64,000 bases of DNA from Zhongshania aliphaticivorans (GCF_001586255.1 NZ_CP014544.1:3752501-3816500); one strand, 5' to 3'. Shown: positions 9,193 through 18,652, counted from the first letter of the stretch. The notes: a model not told the origin generated them from the letters alone. A program made the numbers and translations.

Positions 9193-10676
9193 TGCGACGG
9201 AGCGCCGTCGATCATCGCCATAAGCTCCGCGACAACGGCCTCAGGGTTTTCAGCTTGCGTAATAGCACTGATCATTGCGATGCTTTTTACCCCGGTAAGC
9301 AAGACTTCCTTGGCCCGCTTTATGTCGATTCCGCCAATCGCAGTCAGTGTGTAATTATCCCCCAAAACCCCCACCCAACGCCGTAACTGCATCAAGCCTT
9401 GGGGACTGTAGGGCATGTCTTTGCTCGTGGTCCGGTACACCGGCCCAATTGCAATATAACTGGGCTGCAAACCATGCGCCCTCGCTACCTCATAATAAGT
9501 GTGGGTACTCACACCCAATCGTAAGCCAGCGCTGGCAATTGCCTCAATATCGGCAATATCCAGATCCTCTTGCCCCAAGTGAACCCCGTAGGCTCCCTCC
9601 GCAATGGCCAGCTGCCAAAAATCATTGATAAATACTCTGGCGCTATATTCCCGGCCAAGTGCCACCGCGCGCGCCACTTCCTTGCGAAGCGCCTCGCCCT
9701 GGAGGCCTTTAACCCTTAACTGGATAGTTTTTACCCCACAGGCCAATAAACGTTTAATCCAATCGGCGCTATCGACTACGGGGTATAAACCAAGCTCCCC
9801 CTCGCATGAAGGAAATACCGGCCGAGGCCCGCTTTGCGGGAGGCGTCGACTCAGACTCGGAAAATCAATTAATTGCTGAGGCCACCCAACATGGGCAACA
9901 GGACCCGGCCCGCCTCCTAGCTGCACCCCCATCCGCAAACCCTGACTAACATAGGCTTTAGCAATCACTAATGCATCTGGCAAGGCATAGCCACGCGCTA
10001 AGCTTGCGGCAATGGCTGACGACAAGGTACAACCGGTACCATGGGTATTTAAGGTATCCACATTGGCACCACTGAGCCAAAACCCGTCGATACCGTCGGT
10101 CCAATAATCATGGCGCTGGTTATTGCGGGCAGTAAGATGACCGCCCTTAATCAGCACCGCACGGGCGCCGAGCGCGACAATATCGGCCGCCGCGCGCTCA
10201 ACATCATCTAAGCCTTTGATCCGACGATTTAATATCGACTCCGCTTCGCTTAAATTGGGCGTCAGCAAATCGCAGCGCGGCAGGAGCTTTTCGATTAAAC
10301 AGGCACTAAGGTTTCCATCCGTTAAGTCGCCACCGGTACTTGAGCTCAGCACCGGATCGCAAACAACAAAACCGCGGTAGCTATCCAGGTACTTCGCCAC
10401 CATGCCGACCACACCTTCGTCAGCGAGCATACCGAGCTTGATGACGTCAGCCTGCAAATCACTGTCTAGCGCGTTAATTTGCGCTGCCAAGGTCCGCCGC
10501 GGTGTGACAGAAACATGACCAACAGCAAAACTATTCTGCGCAGTAATGGCCGTAATAACCGTACAGCCGTGCACACCAAAGTCATGAAATGTCGCTAAAT
10601 CAGCCTGAATGCCTGCACCACCACCAGAATCGGAACCCGCGATACTCCACACAATTGGTTTTTTACGACTGGCCAT
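9189..10676 (-). CDS. thiDE: Fused hydroxymethylpyrimidine kinase / thiamine-phosphate synthase
   Basis: Two thiamine enzymes in one 495-residue chain. The ThiD half (residues 1 to about 265) phosphorylates HMP and HMP-P: it starts with WSIAGSDSGGGAGIQADL and has the ribokinase-family LNTHGTGCTLSSAIAA motif near residue 212. The ThiE half (about 290-490) joins HMP-PP to thiazole phosphate: it shows QLRVKG, VFINDFWQLAIAEGAYGVHLGQEDL, GVSTHTYYE and AIGGI. The product feeds ThiL, encoded at 33.4-34.4 kb. A single open frame spans the join, so this is a true fusion rather than two overlapping genes. The ribosome site upstream of ATG 10676 is weak. The aspartic protease gene follows with a four-base overlap. 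Confidence 0.95.
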   Translation of the reverse strand: MASRKKPIVWSIAGSDSGGGAGIQADLATFHDFGVHGCTVITAITAQNSFAVGHVSVTPRRTLAAQINALDSDLQADVIKLGMLADEGVVGMVAKYLDSYRGFVVCDPVLSSSTGGDLTDGNLSACLIEKLLPRCDLLTPNLSEAESILNRRIKGLDDVERAAADIVALGARAVLIKGGHLTARNNQRHDYWTDGIDGFWLSGANVDTLNTHGTGCTLSSAIAASLARGYALPDALVIAKAYVSQGLRMGVQLGGGPGPVAHVGWPQQLIDFPSLSRRLPQSGPRPVFPSCEGELGLYPVVDSADWIKRLLACGVKTIQLRVKGLQGEALRKEVARAVALGREYSARVFINDFWQLAIAEGAYGVHLGQEDLDIADIEAIASAGLRLGVSTHTYYEVARAHGLQPSYIAIGPVYRTTSKDMPYSPQGLMQLRRWVGVLGDNYTLTAIGGIDIKRAKEVLLTGVKSIAMISAITQAENPEAVVAELMAMIDGAPSQ

Positions 10677-10833
10677 AATTTCTCAATATTTTTTGTCAAC
10701 TAACATGCAGTATAGCCGCCACAGAAAGAAGGCAACACCGTAATCGCATATTCTCGAGCTACCGCTGGTTTTGGATTTTTAATGCGTACTCCACCATACT
10801 CAGTTCATCGCCACAAATGCCTAGGGGCGCCTC

Positions 10834-12027
10834 ATGGCCAATAGCATGCCGCAGGATCCGCAAACCACATTACTCATCGTTGACGATGATCTCGCTGTGC
10901 GCGAATCAATGGCGGCGTGGCTAGAGGTCAGCGGCTATAGGGTATTTCAGGCGGCAGATGGGATCTCGGCTATTGAACACTGCCGCCTAAACCCACCAGA
11001 TCTTATGCTCTGCGATTTACAAATGCCCAATATGAATGGATTGCAGGTGCTGGCAATCATGGCAAAAGAATTCCCAAACCTACCTGTGGTGATGCTGTCT
11101 GGACAGGGCGAGATGAGCGACGTTATTCAATCGCTCAAACTTGGCGCCTGGGATTATGTGACCAAACCTATCATCGATATTGAAATGCTTGAGCGCGCAA
11201 TGCAACGCTGCCTCGAGCGAGCTAAGCTCATACAGGAAAATTGCGCATACCAACGCAACCTTGAGGCTGCCAATGTAAAACTACAGCAAGCCCTCGAGCA
11301 TATGAGTGCGGATGAGCAAGCCGGTCGGGAGTTGCAATTTCAAATGCTCCCGGAGAATGGCGCGCAATTCGATCAGCTGCAATTCTTTTACCGCTTATTA
11401 TCTTCATCAACCTTGAGCGGCGACTTTGTCGATTATTTCCGAATCGACGGCAATCACATTGGATTTTACTTAGCCGATGTCGCGGGCCATGGTATTCCAT
11501 CTGCCTTGGTGACCGTCATCTTAAAAAATACCATGGGCCGCTTTTTAAACGACTGCTGGCAGCAAGGTGACCATCTGTTGCTCGACCCCCAGCAAACCTT
11601 AAGCAGACTAAACAATCTCTTTCTCGAAGGCGGCCTGCACAAGCACGTCGCTATGTTTTATGGCGTCATTGACTTAACAGAGAATAAACTGACCTATAGC
11701 AGCGCTGGTCATTTTCCCCATGCCATCCTATTTGAACAAGGTAGCGCACGTTACGAGGGCTATAAAAGCCCACCCGCTGGGCTATTTAGCCAAGCAAACT
11801 ACCCAAACCACGAATGCGTACTGCATGAACGCTTTGCGTTGTTGCTGATCTCAGATGGTATTTTTGAAATCATGCCACAGCCGAGCTTATTAGAAAAAGA
11901 AGCCGCGCTACTCGCAATGATTGACAGCGAAGCGCTAAATCTCGATGATCTTATTCAAACGCTAGGCATTTCTATTGAGAGCAGCGACTTACCTGACGAC
12001 ATTACATTCTTATTACTGAAACGGTAA
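10834..12027 (+). CDS. Response regulator with PP2C phosphatase output (RssB/RsbU-like)
   Basis: Two-domain cytoplasmic switch. The receiver domain (residues 1-125) has the acidic pocket DDD at 17-19, phospho-acceptor D61 (LMLCDLQMPNMNG), S89 and K111. A linker helix leads to a SpoIIE/PP2C phosphatase domain (about 150-397) with GDFVDYF, DVAGHG, SDGIFE and LPDDITFLLL, so the metal-binding aspartates are present and the phosphatase should be active. Unlike E. coli RssB, the output domain is not degenerate. The gene is followed seven bases later by an anti-anti-sigma factor, its likely substrate, an arrangement known as rssB-rssC in Pseudomonas. AGGGG precedes the ATG. The partner kinase and sigma factor are not in this window. 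Confidence 0.88.
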   Translation: MANSMPQDPQTTLLIVDDDLAVRESMAAWLEVSGYRVFQAADGISAIEHCRLNPPDLMLCDLQMPNMNGLQVLAIMAKEFPNLPVVMLSGQGEMSDVIQSLKLGAWDYVTKPIIDIEMLERAMQRCLERAKLIQENCAYQRNLEAANVKLQQALEHMSADEQAGRELQFQMLPENGAQFDQLQFFYRLLSSSTLSGDFVDYFRIDGNHIGFYLADVAGHGIPSALVTVILKNTMGRFLNDCWQQGDHLLLDPQQTLSRLNNLFLEGGLHKHVAMFYGVIDLTENKLTYSSAGHFPHAILFEQGSARYEGYKSPPAGLFSQANYPNHECVLHERFALLLISDGIFEIMPQPSLLEKEAALLAMIDSEALNLDDLIQTLGISIESSDLPDDITFLLLKR

Positions 12028-12033
12028 CAGCAC

Positions 12034-12516
12034 ATGATTCGCTATGCGGAGACTGACAACACCCTGGTACTGCATTTCGGCAATGAGGTACGCTACACCC
12101 AATGCGGCCCATTAAGTACATTATTAGATAATGTATTCTCGCGCGGAAAAATAAAAAATGTGCTTATCGATCTCACTGACGCCACTAGCATAGACAGTAC
12201 AGGGCTTGGTCTACTCGCCAAAATCAACAACTATATTGAAGCCAATTTTCAGCACAAAACTGCAATTTTCAGCACCAATCCCGACATTACTCGCACATTA
12301 GACACCGCCGGCTTCAGTGACATATTTATCATTCTCAAACAAAAGCCACAGTTGGCGATTCAAGAAAGCGAATTACCTGAAAATATTGGTACAGACCGCG
12401 AAACAGCGGAAATGATTTTAAATGCCCATCGCGACCTTGCCGCGCTCAATGAACAAAATTGGCAGGAATTTCGCGGCGTGGTCTCCGCACTTGAAAAAGA
12501 ACTACACCGCAAATAA
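12034..12516 (+). CDS. STAS-domain anti-sigma factor antagonist (RssC-like)
   Basis: Anti-anti-sigma factor of the SpoIIAA type, expected to bind or release an anti-sigma kinase according to phosphorylation of a serine. The STAS domain (residues 1 to about 105) contains LIDLTDATSIDSTGLGLL, with S55 as the likely phosphorylated residue. A tail of some 55 residues after the STAS fold (ESELPENIGTDRETAEMIL...) makes the protein 160 residues long, as in Pseudomonas RssC. It lies seven bases behind the PP2C response regulator, which would dephosphorylate it. Confidence 0.87.
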   Translation: MIRYAETDNTLVLHFGNEVRYTQCGPLSTLLDNVFSRGKIKNVLIDLTDATSIDSTGLGLLAKINNYIEANFQHKTAIFSTNPDITRTLDTAGFSDIFIILKQKPQLAIQESELPENIGTDRETAEMILNAHRDLAALNEQNWQEFRGVVSALEKELHRK

Positions 12517-12599
12517 GTAGCACCGGACATAGATTAGCAACGCCACGCTAGGCGCTAACATGGTCGGCATACAATGATGCACTTTATATGGAGCCAACA

Positions 12600-13007
12600 G
12601 TGGCAACTCAAAAAGAAATCGCCATTTTCCTAGCCAAAGAATTTCCCGCAAGTCCATGCACGGTCGATGAGATTGGCCCTCAATCTGCGGTTGTTCGCCA
12701 CAAAGTCGACATCAGCGCGCTGCGACCCGGTGGCACAGTGTCCGGCCCAGTACTGATGACCACCGCAGACCTCGGACTTTACGCGGCAATACTCGGCGAA
12801 ATTGGCATTGTGCCACTGGCGGTCACCACGAATCTCAATATCAACTTTTTACGCAAACCCGCAGCAGGCAAAGATATTATCGGGGTTTGCAAATTGATTA
12901 AAACTGGTCGTTTACTGATTATTGGCGAAGTTTCCCTCTATTCCGAGGGTGACGACCGAGCCGTCGCTCACGCCGTCGGAACCTATGCCATTCCGCCGCG
13001 AGGCTAA
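12600..13007 (+). CDS. PaaI/YiaA-type hotdog thioesterase
   Basis: Single hotdog-fold protein of the acyl-CoA thioesterase superfamily. The GGTVSGPVLMTTADLGLYAAIL segment is the central hotdog helix with the active-site region, followed by TTNLNINFLRKPAAGKDI and the strand RLLIIGEVSLYSEG. The substrate cannot be read from the sequence. The frame opens at ATG 12588 but that codon has no ribosome site; GGAG at 12590-12593 is six bases before GTG 12600, which I take as the start (135 residues). It follows the rssC-like gene after 83 bases and may be transcribed separately. Confidence 0.8.
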   Translation: MATQKEIAIFLAKEFPASPCTVDEIGPQSAVVRHKVDISALRPGGTVSGPVLMTTADLGLYAAILGEIGIVPLAVTTNLNINFLRKPAAGKDIIGVCKLIKTGRLLIIGEVSLYSEGDDRAVAHAVGTYAIPPRG

Positions 13008-13044
13008 GTCTAACCCCGGCCCCGCGCAGAGCTACTGAATAACA

Positions 13045-13800
13045 TCAAGCAAGTACGCCAAGGCCACCATCAAATAAAAGCTTGACGCCAACCACAAACA
13101 AAAAGAAATAACAGATCCGATAAATTGTGGCTTCACTGACCTTGTGCAACAGATAAAAGCCGAGCCGCACCCCAAGCGGTGCAATCGGCATTAATATTGC
13201 CGCCGTAAGTAAATTAGTACGATCAAAACTACCCTGCAGACTATAGGGTATTAACTTCACGACATTGACCACGGCAAAAAATATCGCCATGGTTCCCATC
13301 AGCAGCGATTTTTCTAAGCGTTGTGGCAGCAAATAAATATTAATTGGCGGCCCTCCGGCGTGAATACCAAAGCTGGTAAATCCCGCGACCGCGCCCCAAA
13401 AACCACCGCGAATTTTGTTTGGTTCACGTCGAACTGCTGAAGTGGGCTTAAACCAATAATTCAAACAAAAGGCGACCGCAATAAAGCCAATTAAAATGCG
13501 AATCATGTCCTCGGATAAATAGCGAAAGCCAATACTGCCAATGACAATGCCAATCATTGCACCGGGCAAAATAATTTTTAAATTGGGCTTACTCCACTGC
13601 CCACGAAAACTCCACAGCGCCACCGCATCCATAAGCAATAATATCGGCAGTAAAATTGCGGCCGCCTGAACTGGCGATATTGCCAAGCTCATTAACGGCA
13701 CCGACACCACGGCGATACCACCGCCAAACCCGCCTTTGGCCATACCAAAAATTAAAATAGCGGGGACGGCGCATAAGTAAAAAAATGGATCTTCGATCAC
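13045..13800 (-). CDS. TSUP-family membrane permease (TauE/SafE)
   Basis: Inner-membrane protein of the TSUP family, whose members export or import sulfite, sulfoacetate and related organosulfur anions. The chain is hydrophobic throughout with about eight membrane segments. Two half-repeats can be seen: one starting with the glycine-rich motif FGMAKGGFGGGIAVVSVPLM near residue 18, the second around GGFWGAVAGFTSFGIHAGGPP near 130. The length of 251 is normal. The ATG overlaps the stop of the upstream KefB-type gene by four bases, so they form one minus-strand operon. Nothing here tells which anion is carried. Confidence 0.87.
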   Translation of the reverse strand: MIEDPFFYLCAVPAILIFGMAKGGFGGGIAVVSVPLMSLAISPVQAAAILLPILLLMDAVALWSFRGQWSKPNLKIILPGAMIGIVIGSIGFRYLSEDMIRILIGFIAVAFCLNYWFKPTSAVRREPNKIRGGFWGAVAGFTSFGIHAGGPPINIYLLPQRLEKSLLMGTMAIFFAVVNVVKLIPYSLQGSFDRTNLLTAAILMPIAPLGVRLGFYLLHKVSEATIYRICYFFLFVVGVKLLFDGGLGVLA

Positions 13801-15596
13801 AGCCCACGCTCCTCAATTACGTCGGCATCGAACAGCGCCTGCAACTCATCATGAGCGTCGCGGGCACTTTGCAGCAGTGCTTCACGGTCGTTAAAAACCT
13901 GGTGCTGCTGGGCCAGCAACGCTTCATCATGCTGTTGAAAACGGCTGATTCTGGCCTGCGCACGCGCCTCACTCAAACCTAGCCCCATCAGAGCTATACG
14001 ACTCATCTCCAAGCTTGAGTGAAATGTTTCCCGAATTGGCGTCGCACCCAGCTCCAGTAAGCGGTGAACGTGAAACCGACTTCTAGCCCGCGCAATAAAC
14101 TTAATATGGGGGTATAAACGACTGACCAATTCCGTAATTTTAATATTGGTTTCGGGGTCATCCGCCGCCAGCACAAAATACTCGGCCTTGTCGGCGTCGA
14201 CCGCCCGCAATATTTCCGGGCGCAGTGGGTCGCCGTAAAACACCGGCATACTATCAATACTGCGCGACAGTTCGATCGTGTCTACCGACAAGTCCAATGC
14301 GACAAAAGGCACCCGTTGGGCGCGCAGAATTCGCGCCACAATTTGCCCCATGCGGCCCATACCAACAATAACCACCCTCGGCTGGTCACTCTCAATTTCT
14401 TCGTATTCCGGCGGCACGCTTTGCGGCTGGGCCTTGGGTTGTAACACCTTGGCAATGAGAATAATCAAAAATGGCGTTAATGCCATCGACACCGTAATGG
14501 CCAAAATCAGCATACTGTGCAACTCGGCGCTGAATAACTGCTGCTGGCGAGCAATTTGAAAAATAACAAAGGCGAACTCACCCCCCGCCGCCAACACAAT
14601 GCCCAATTTCAAGGCGCTACTGCGGTCTAAGCCCCCTAATGTTTTACCAAGCAAAGCCAGTACTGGCAGTTTGATAATCATTAACAGCGCGCTTAAGCCG
14701 AGTACCGTTAGGGGTTCTTGCAACAATAGGTGAACATCGGCGGTCATCCCCACGCTGATAAAAAACAAACCGAGTAACAGTCCCTTAAAAGGCTCGATCT
14801 GCGATTCCAACTCATGGCGATACTCCGAGTCCGCGAGCAGCAATCCCGCGAGGAACGCCCCTAGGGCCATCGACACCCCGGCCAAGTCCATTAACCAAGC
14901 AGTGCCAATCACCACCAACAATGCCGTCGCGGTCGAGACATCCTGTAGCCCCGTTCTGGCCACCATACGAAACACCGGTCGCAGCAAATAGCGACCACCG
15001 ACGACCACTGCCGCGATACACAGCAGTATCCGCACAACCGATGTACCGGTTTCGGCACCGTCTGCGCCGCTATTGCCACTAAGCAATGGCACCAGCGCAA
15101 TGAGTGGAATCGCGGCAATATCTTGAAATAATAAAATAGCAAACGCCAAGCGCCCATGGGGACTGCCCAGCTGTTTACGCTCAGCCAGAATCTGCAAGCC
15201 AAACGCGGTCGATGACAAAGCCAAGCCCAGCCCTAAAACAATTGCCGTGCGAATTGGCTGATCAAAACTAAAATACGCTACGGCGCCGATTAAAAGACCA
15301 CTGAGCGCAACCTGCGCAAACCCCACCCCAAACACCGCGCGACGCATAAGCCACAAGCGCTTTGGCGACAATTCCAAGCCAATAATAAACAGCAGCAACA
15401 CCACCCCAAATTCAGAAAAATGGGCGATATTTTCAGGATTGTGGATCAGCTCCAGAGCCGCCGGGCCAATAGCGACACCGGCTATTAAATAACCCAATAC
15501 CGCACCCAATTGCAGACGTTTGGCCAGTGGCACTACGAGTACGGCAGCCAACAATAGAACCACCATTGCCTGGAGCAGGCTGCTTTCATGGGGCAT
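13797..15596 (-). CDS. KefB/KefC-type monovalent cation:proton antiporter (CPA2)
   Basis: Inner-membrane antiporter of the CPA2 family. The first 390 residues form about 12 membrane segments, with the conserved GVVLLLFIIGLELSPKRL motif near residue 63 and LALSSTAFGLQIL near 130. The cytoplasmic part starts after QPKAQPQ and carries a TrkA-N/RCK domain with the nucleotide motif VVIVGMGRMGQIVARIL (about 409-425), then a C-terminal helical tail rich in Arg, Gln and Glu. In Kef proteins this domain senses glutathione adducts and gates K+ efflux during electrophile stress. Length (599) fits KefB. Whether it is glutathione-gated cannot be read here. It is the first gene of a two-gene operon with the TSUP permease. 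Confidence 0.9.
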   Translation of the reverse strand: MPHESSLLQAMVVLLLAAVLVVPLAKRLQLGAVLGYLIAGVAIGPAALELIHNPENIAHFSEFGVVLLLFIIGLELSPKRLWLMRRAVFGVGFAQVALSGLLIGAVAYFSFDQPIRTAIVLGLGLALSSTAFGLQILAERKQLGSPHGRLAFAILLFQDIAAIPLIALVPLLSGNSGADGAETGTSVVRILLCIAAVVVGGRYLLRPVFRMVARTGLQDVSTATALLVVIGTAWLMDLAGVSMALGAFLAGLLLADSEYRHELESQIEPFKGLLLGLFFISVGMTADVHLLLQEPLTVLGLSALLMIIKLPVLALLGKTLGGLDRSSALKLGIVLAAGGEFAFVIFQIARQQQLFSAELHSMLILAITVSMALTPFLIILIAKVLQPKAQPQSVPPEYEEIESDQPRVVIVGMGRMGQIVARILRAQRVPFVALDLSVDTIELSRSIDSMPVFYGDPLRPEILRAVDADKAEYFVLAADDPETNIKITELVSRLYPHIKFIARARSRFHVHRLLELGATPIRETFHSSLEMSRIALMGLGLSEARAQARISRFQQHDEALLAQQHQVFNDREALLQSARDAHDELQALFDADVIEERGL

Positions 15597-15720
15597 TGAA
15601 ATCTCCAGAATAAATTACGAGGTGCGGGTTTGTCGCATAACAAAGCCCCGCCGCAAGTTGATGACGGCGTTATTTTTACACGATAAAAGCTGGCGTCCTA
15701 AGTGTTTTATCGGCTAATCA

Positions 15721-16656
15721 CTATTCCCGCCACGGGAGCGGCGGTGCAATGAGCGGCGCGCCGTCAAACCCGGAAATACTGCCGAAACGAGAACTCCCTG
15801 CCTCCCAATCCCGCTGGGCCTGAGTAATTTCGACGCGACTGTGACCAACAAAATTCCACCACAGCGTAATATCACCCGCAAAAGGCTCACCGCCTAAAAA
15901 GATAATTTGGCTATTGGGGCTTAGCGTTACCTGCAGCTCATTAGCACCAGGACTAAAATACGCCAAATCATTCTCTACAAAGCGCTGACCGCAGACCACA
16001 ATGTCGCCTTGCAGCACCAATATGCCGTACTCAAAACGCGTGTCCAAAGGCAAATAAAGCTCGTCGCCCGAGGCACTGACAATATCCACCGCCAGTAGCG
16101 GCGAGTAAATTTTTGCAGGCGACTGCTCGCCAGCATAGCGCCCGGCTAGCAAGATAAGCTGACTATCTCCTTGCCGCCAGACTGGCAGCTCGGGGTAGTG
16201 ATCGAAAGCGGGTTCGCACTCTCGATCTTGATAGGGCAGCGCAATCCAGAGTTGCGCGGCGTGCAATTGCTCGCTACCGGCCAAAGACTCCTCGGTGTGA
16301 CTAATGCCGCGCCCCGCTGTCATCAAATTGACCTCACCGGGACGAACCTCTGCCACGTTACCAAGACTATCGCGGTGCAAGACCTCCCCCGCCACCATCC
16401 AGGTAAAGGTTTGCAAACCGATATGGGGATGGGGGCCCACCTTCATGCCCGTGCCATCCCGGAAAACCGCTGGGCCAGCATGATCAAGGAAACACCAAGC
16501 GCCGATCATGCGCCGCTGTCTTGAGGGGAGAACGCGATTGACCGTTATACCGCCGCCAATTTCCGCGCTGCGAGCACTAATCTTTTGAATGGGGTCTATA
16601 TGGCGTGGGCAATCTGAAGACTGCGAAGCCTCTGAGTCATGCTGCTGATTACTCAT
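15721..16656 (-). CDS. Pirin-family protein
   Basis: Bicupin of the pirin family, metal-binding proteins whose members include quercetinases and redox sensors. The iron site is visible: H76 and H78 in GPHPHIGLQTFTW, then H120 and E122 in GRGISHTEE. The N-terminal cupin begins around TVNRVLPSRQRRMIGAWCFLDH, and the C-terminal cupin ends with SQIIFLGGEPF. It is about 20 residues longer at the N-terminus than many pirins (a polar SNQQHDSEASQSS lead). It stands alone between the KefB-type gene and an LLM oxidoreductase, all on the minus strand with gaps over 60 bases. Confidence 0.9.
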   Translation of the reverse strand: MSNQQHDSEASQSSDCPRHIDPIQKISARSAEIGGGITVNRVLPSRQRRMIGAWCFLDHAGPAVFRDGTGMKVGPHPHIGLQTFTWMVAGEVLHRDSLGNVAEVRPGEVNLMTAGRGISHTEESLAGSEQLHAAQLWIALPYQDRECEPAFDHYPELPVWRQGDSQLILLAGRYAGEQSPAKIYSPLLAVDIVSASGDELYLPLDTRFEYGILVLQGDIVVCGQRFVENDLAYFSPGANELQVTLSPNSQIIFLGGEPFAGDITLWWNFVGHSRVEITQAQRDWEAGSSRFGSISGFDGAPLIAPPLPWRE

Positions 16657-16716
16657 AATATCTCCATGAAGTAGACACTATTTTCCGCATTAGACCTCAA
16701 AGACTAGCAGCAAGCC

Positions 16717-17568
16717 TCACAACTGAGCAATGATCTTAGAGAAGCGCTCAATCATTGGCATCACAATTTCTGGTTTATTCCAATTTTGCATGCCCACGCC
16801 GATATTACAGCGGTCTACGCCGCAATCGCGATAGTATTTAAGTAAATCTGGGGTCACCTCGGACATAACCACCAAAGTAACCTCCACCTCATTCGGCTTG
16901 CGACCAAATTCAGCGAGCAAATCGTGAAACGCCTTAATGGCGGCCTTCACATCGGGCAGCGCTACATCCACAGGCATCCAACCGTCGGCCCACTCCGCCG
17001 TGTGGCGCATACCCAACGGCCCCATTGCACCAAAAATCATTGGTGGACTGCGCAGCGGCTTGGGCTCAAACCACACCGGGTCAAAATCGATAAACTCACC
17101 GTGAAATTCCGGCGCCTCATCGGCAAACAGGGCCCGTGTCGCCGCCACGGTTTCCTTTAATACCCCGTAGCGACGTTGCCATGGTTGCTGACTTACATTT
17201 TCAAATTCCTCTTGATTCCAGCCCACGCCGCTGCCGATCAGCACCCGCCCGCCGGACAAACGGTCTAAGGTCGCGATGGTCTTCGCCTGAGAAAATAGCT
17301 CTCGCTCCATCAATAGAGCAATGCCGGTACCCAGCTTTAACCTTGTCGTCGCAGCGGCCGCCGCCATCAACGAAATATAGGGATCCATCATTTCTTTATA
17401 AGGCTCGGGCAGTTCACCCCCCGCCGGATAAGCGGTGCTTCGGCAGCGCGGAATATGACTGTGTTCGCCATACCACAACGACTCAAAGCCGGCGTCTTCC
17501 AGTGTTTTAGCCAACTCCGCCGGATCCGGATCATTTACTGTGTTCATCGAACTGAAGCCAAGATGCAT
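16717..17568 (-). CDS. LLM-class flavin/F420-dependent oxidoreductase
   Basis: Luciferase-like monooxygenase superfamily, TIGR03619-like subgroup. It starts in the usual way (HLGFSSMNTVN...LAKTLEDAGFESLWYGEHSHIP) and has TTRLKLGTGIALLMERELFSQAKTIATLDRLSGGRV... spread over residues 75-110, GVGWNQEEF, and PPMIFGAMGPLGMRHTAEWADGW. The 283-residue length is normal. Members of this group are annotated F420-dependent, but gammaproteobacteria generally lack F420, so FMN is the more likely cofactor; substrate unknown. It is transcribed away from the periplasmic binding protein at 17.8 kb across a divergent gap. Confidence 0.87.
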   Translation of the reverse strand: MHLGFSSMNTVNDPDPAELAKTLEDAGFESLWYGEHSHIPRCRSTAYPAGGELPEPYKEMMDPYISLMAAAAATTRLKLGTGIALLMERELFSQAKTIATLDRLSGGRVLIGSGVGWNQEEFENVSQQPWQRRYGVLKETVAATRALFADEAPEFHGEFIDFDPVWFEPKPLRSPPMIFGAMGPLGMRHTAEWADGWMPVDVALPDVKAAIKAFHDLLAEFGRKPNEVEVTLVVMSEVTPDLLKYYRDCGVDRCNIGVGMQNWNKPEIVMPMIERFSKIIAQL

Positions 17569-17785
17569 AGTCGCGTCCTATCTTATTATTGCTGTGTAGT
17601 CGCTTAGTCTAGGTGCAAGCGCGTCGTTGCAGCTATACCTCACATTGATGAGATGAAAACCACTACTGTCATCAACTTGTCAACAGAGTGTCTTATTGTC
17701 TACATCAAGACTATTGCAAACACACCGTTGCTCGCTAGCAAAAGGTATCCCACCGACCTCTATGACTCTAGCAATTCGTGAGCCT

Positions 17786-18652
17786 ATGCTACCGTTTCGT
17801 TTTTTTAGCGCTAATCACACTACGTACCGCGCCGTCATGGGTCTTGCTCTAAGCTTGCCCATCGCCCTTAGTGTGTGGATGGCAAGCCGCCCCCTACAAG
17901 CGCTTAGTTTGAGCGACTACCGCAGCTACCAGTGCAGCACCCAGGGCGCGAGCACAAAACCAACATTTAAAATTCTCACCTTGTTTTACAATTATGCCAC
18001 CGACTTTGCCGACTATTTATGCGCCAGCACACTGTTAGCCAAATCCTATTCTGGCGTTGAGATACGCTGGCGACCGCGGGCCTACCTAAGCCCGCAACAT
18101 ATTCTGGACGAAGAGTTCGATATCTTTTGGAATCGCCACCATATCGTGGCGGGCTTGGTGCCGGAGTTCAGCAATTACTACCGTGTTTTACAGCAAACAC
18201 CTAACTACGCTCTGTACTGGATTAGCCAAGACAGCACACCTCAGCTAAACAGCGACTACCTTCAAGGCAAGGTGATCGGCTTCTCCCGCGACAGCCAAAG
18301 CCAAACCCATTTCCTGCAACCCATGGCGGCCTTAAAGCAGGCGGGTATTAATCTTAACGCCGACCAAAAAAAGTTTTATACCGACCCCAGCGCCCTTTAC
18401 GCCGCGTTTAAAAATCGCGAAGTCGACATGATCAGCACGGCTATTTCGCAGGCAGACAACTTAAATTTAAGCACGTATTACAGCTTACTTATTAATCCCG
18501 AGGTGCCGTCGGGGGCGTGGTTTATCAAAAACCAACTCCACCACAGCCACCATCGCGCATTAGAATGCGAAATCATCCGCGGCCTTCAGGTTTACGCGCC
18601 CTTGCTCGCCCCCCTGCAGCAACTAAGCGCCCAAACCGCGGACTGCCCATGA
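17786..18652 (+). CDS. PhnD-like periplasmic substrate-binding protein
   Basis: Exported protein resembling the phosphate/phosphite/phosphonate (PhnD) type of solute-binding protein. A hydrophobic leader (AVMGLALSLPIALSVWMASRPLQA) precedes the mature chain. That chain has the binding-protein pattern ILTLFYNYATDFADYLCASTL, then YLQGKVIGFSRDSQSQTHFL (lobe crossover), then YAAFKNREVDMISTAISQ. No permease or ATPase follows; the stop overlaps the start of a membrane protein with a probable winged helix by four bases. I therefore read it as a ligand sensor subunit rather than a transporter part. The frame opens at TTG 17696; ATG 17786 gives a sensible signal peptide, ATG 17762 and 17837 are alternatives. 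The ligand is not predictable from sequence. Confidence 0.75.
   Translation: MLPFRFFSANHTTYRAVMGLALSLPIALSVWMASRPLQALSLSDYRSYQCSTQGASTKPTFKILTLFYNYATDFADYLCASTLLAKSYSGVEIRWRPRAYLSPQHILDEEFDIFWNRHHIVAGLVPEFSNYYRVLQQTPNYALYWISQDSTPQLNSDYLQGKVIGFSRDSQSQTHFLQPMAALKQAGINLNADQKKFYTDPSALYAAFKNREVDMISTAISQADNLNLSTYYSLLINPEVPSGAWFIKNQLHHSHHRALECEIIRGLQVYAPLLAPLQQLSAQTADCP

Noticed and set aside
18517-18648. Upstream extension of the membrane sensor frame
   Set aside because: It overlaps the binding-protein gene in another frame and is Pro/Arg-rich; ATG 18649 overlaps the preceding stop in the usual coupled way.
17786-18652. Substrate-binding part of a phosphonate ABC importer
   Set aside because: No permease or ATPase gene is adjacent on either side; the coupled gene is a membrane sensor-like protein.
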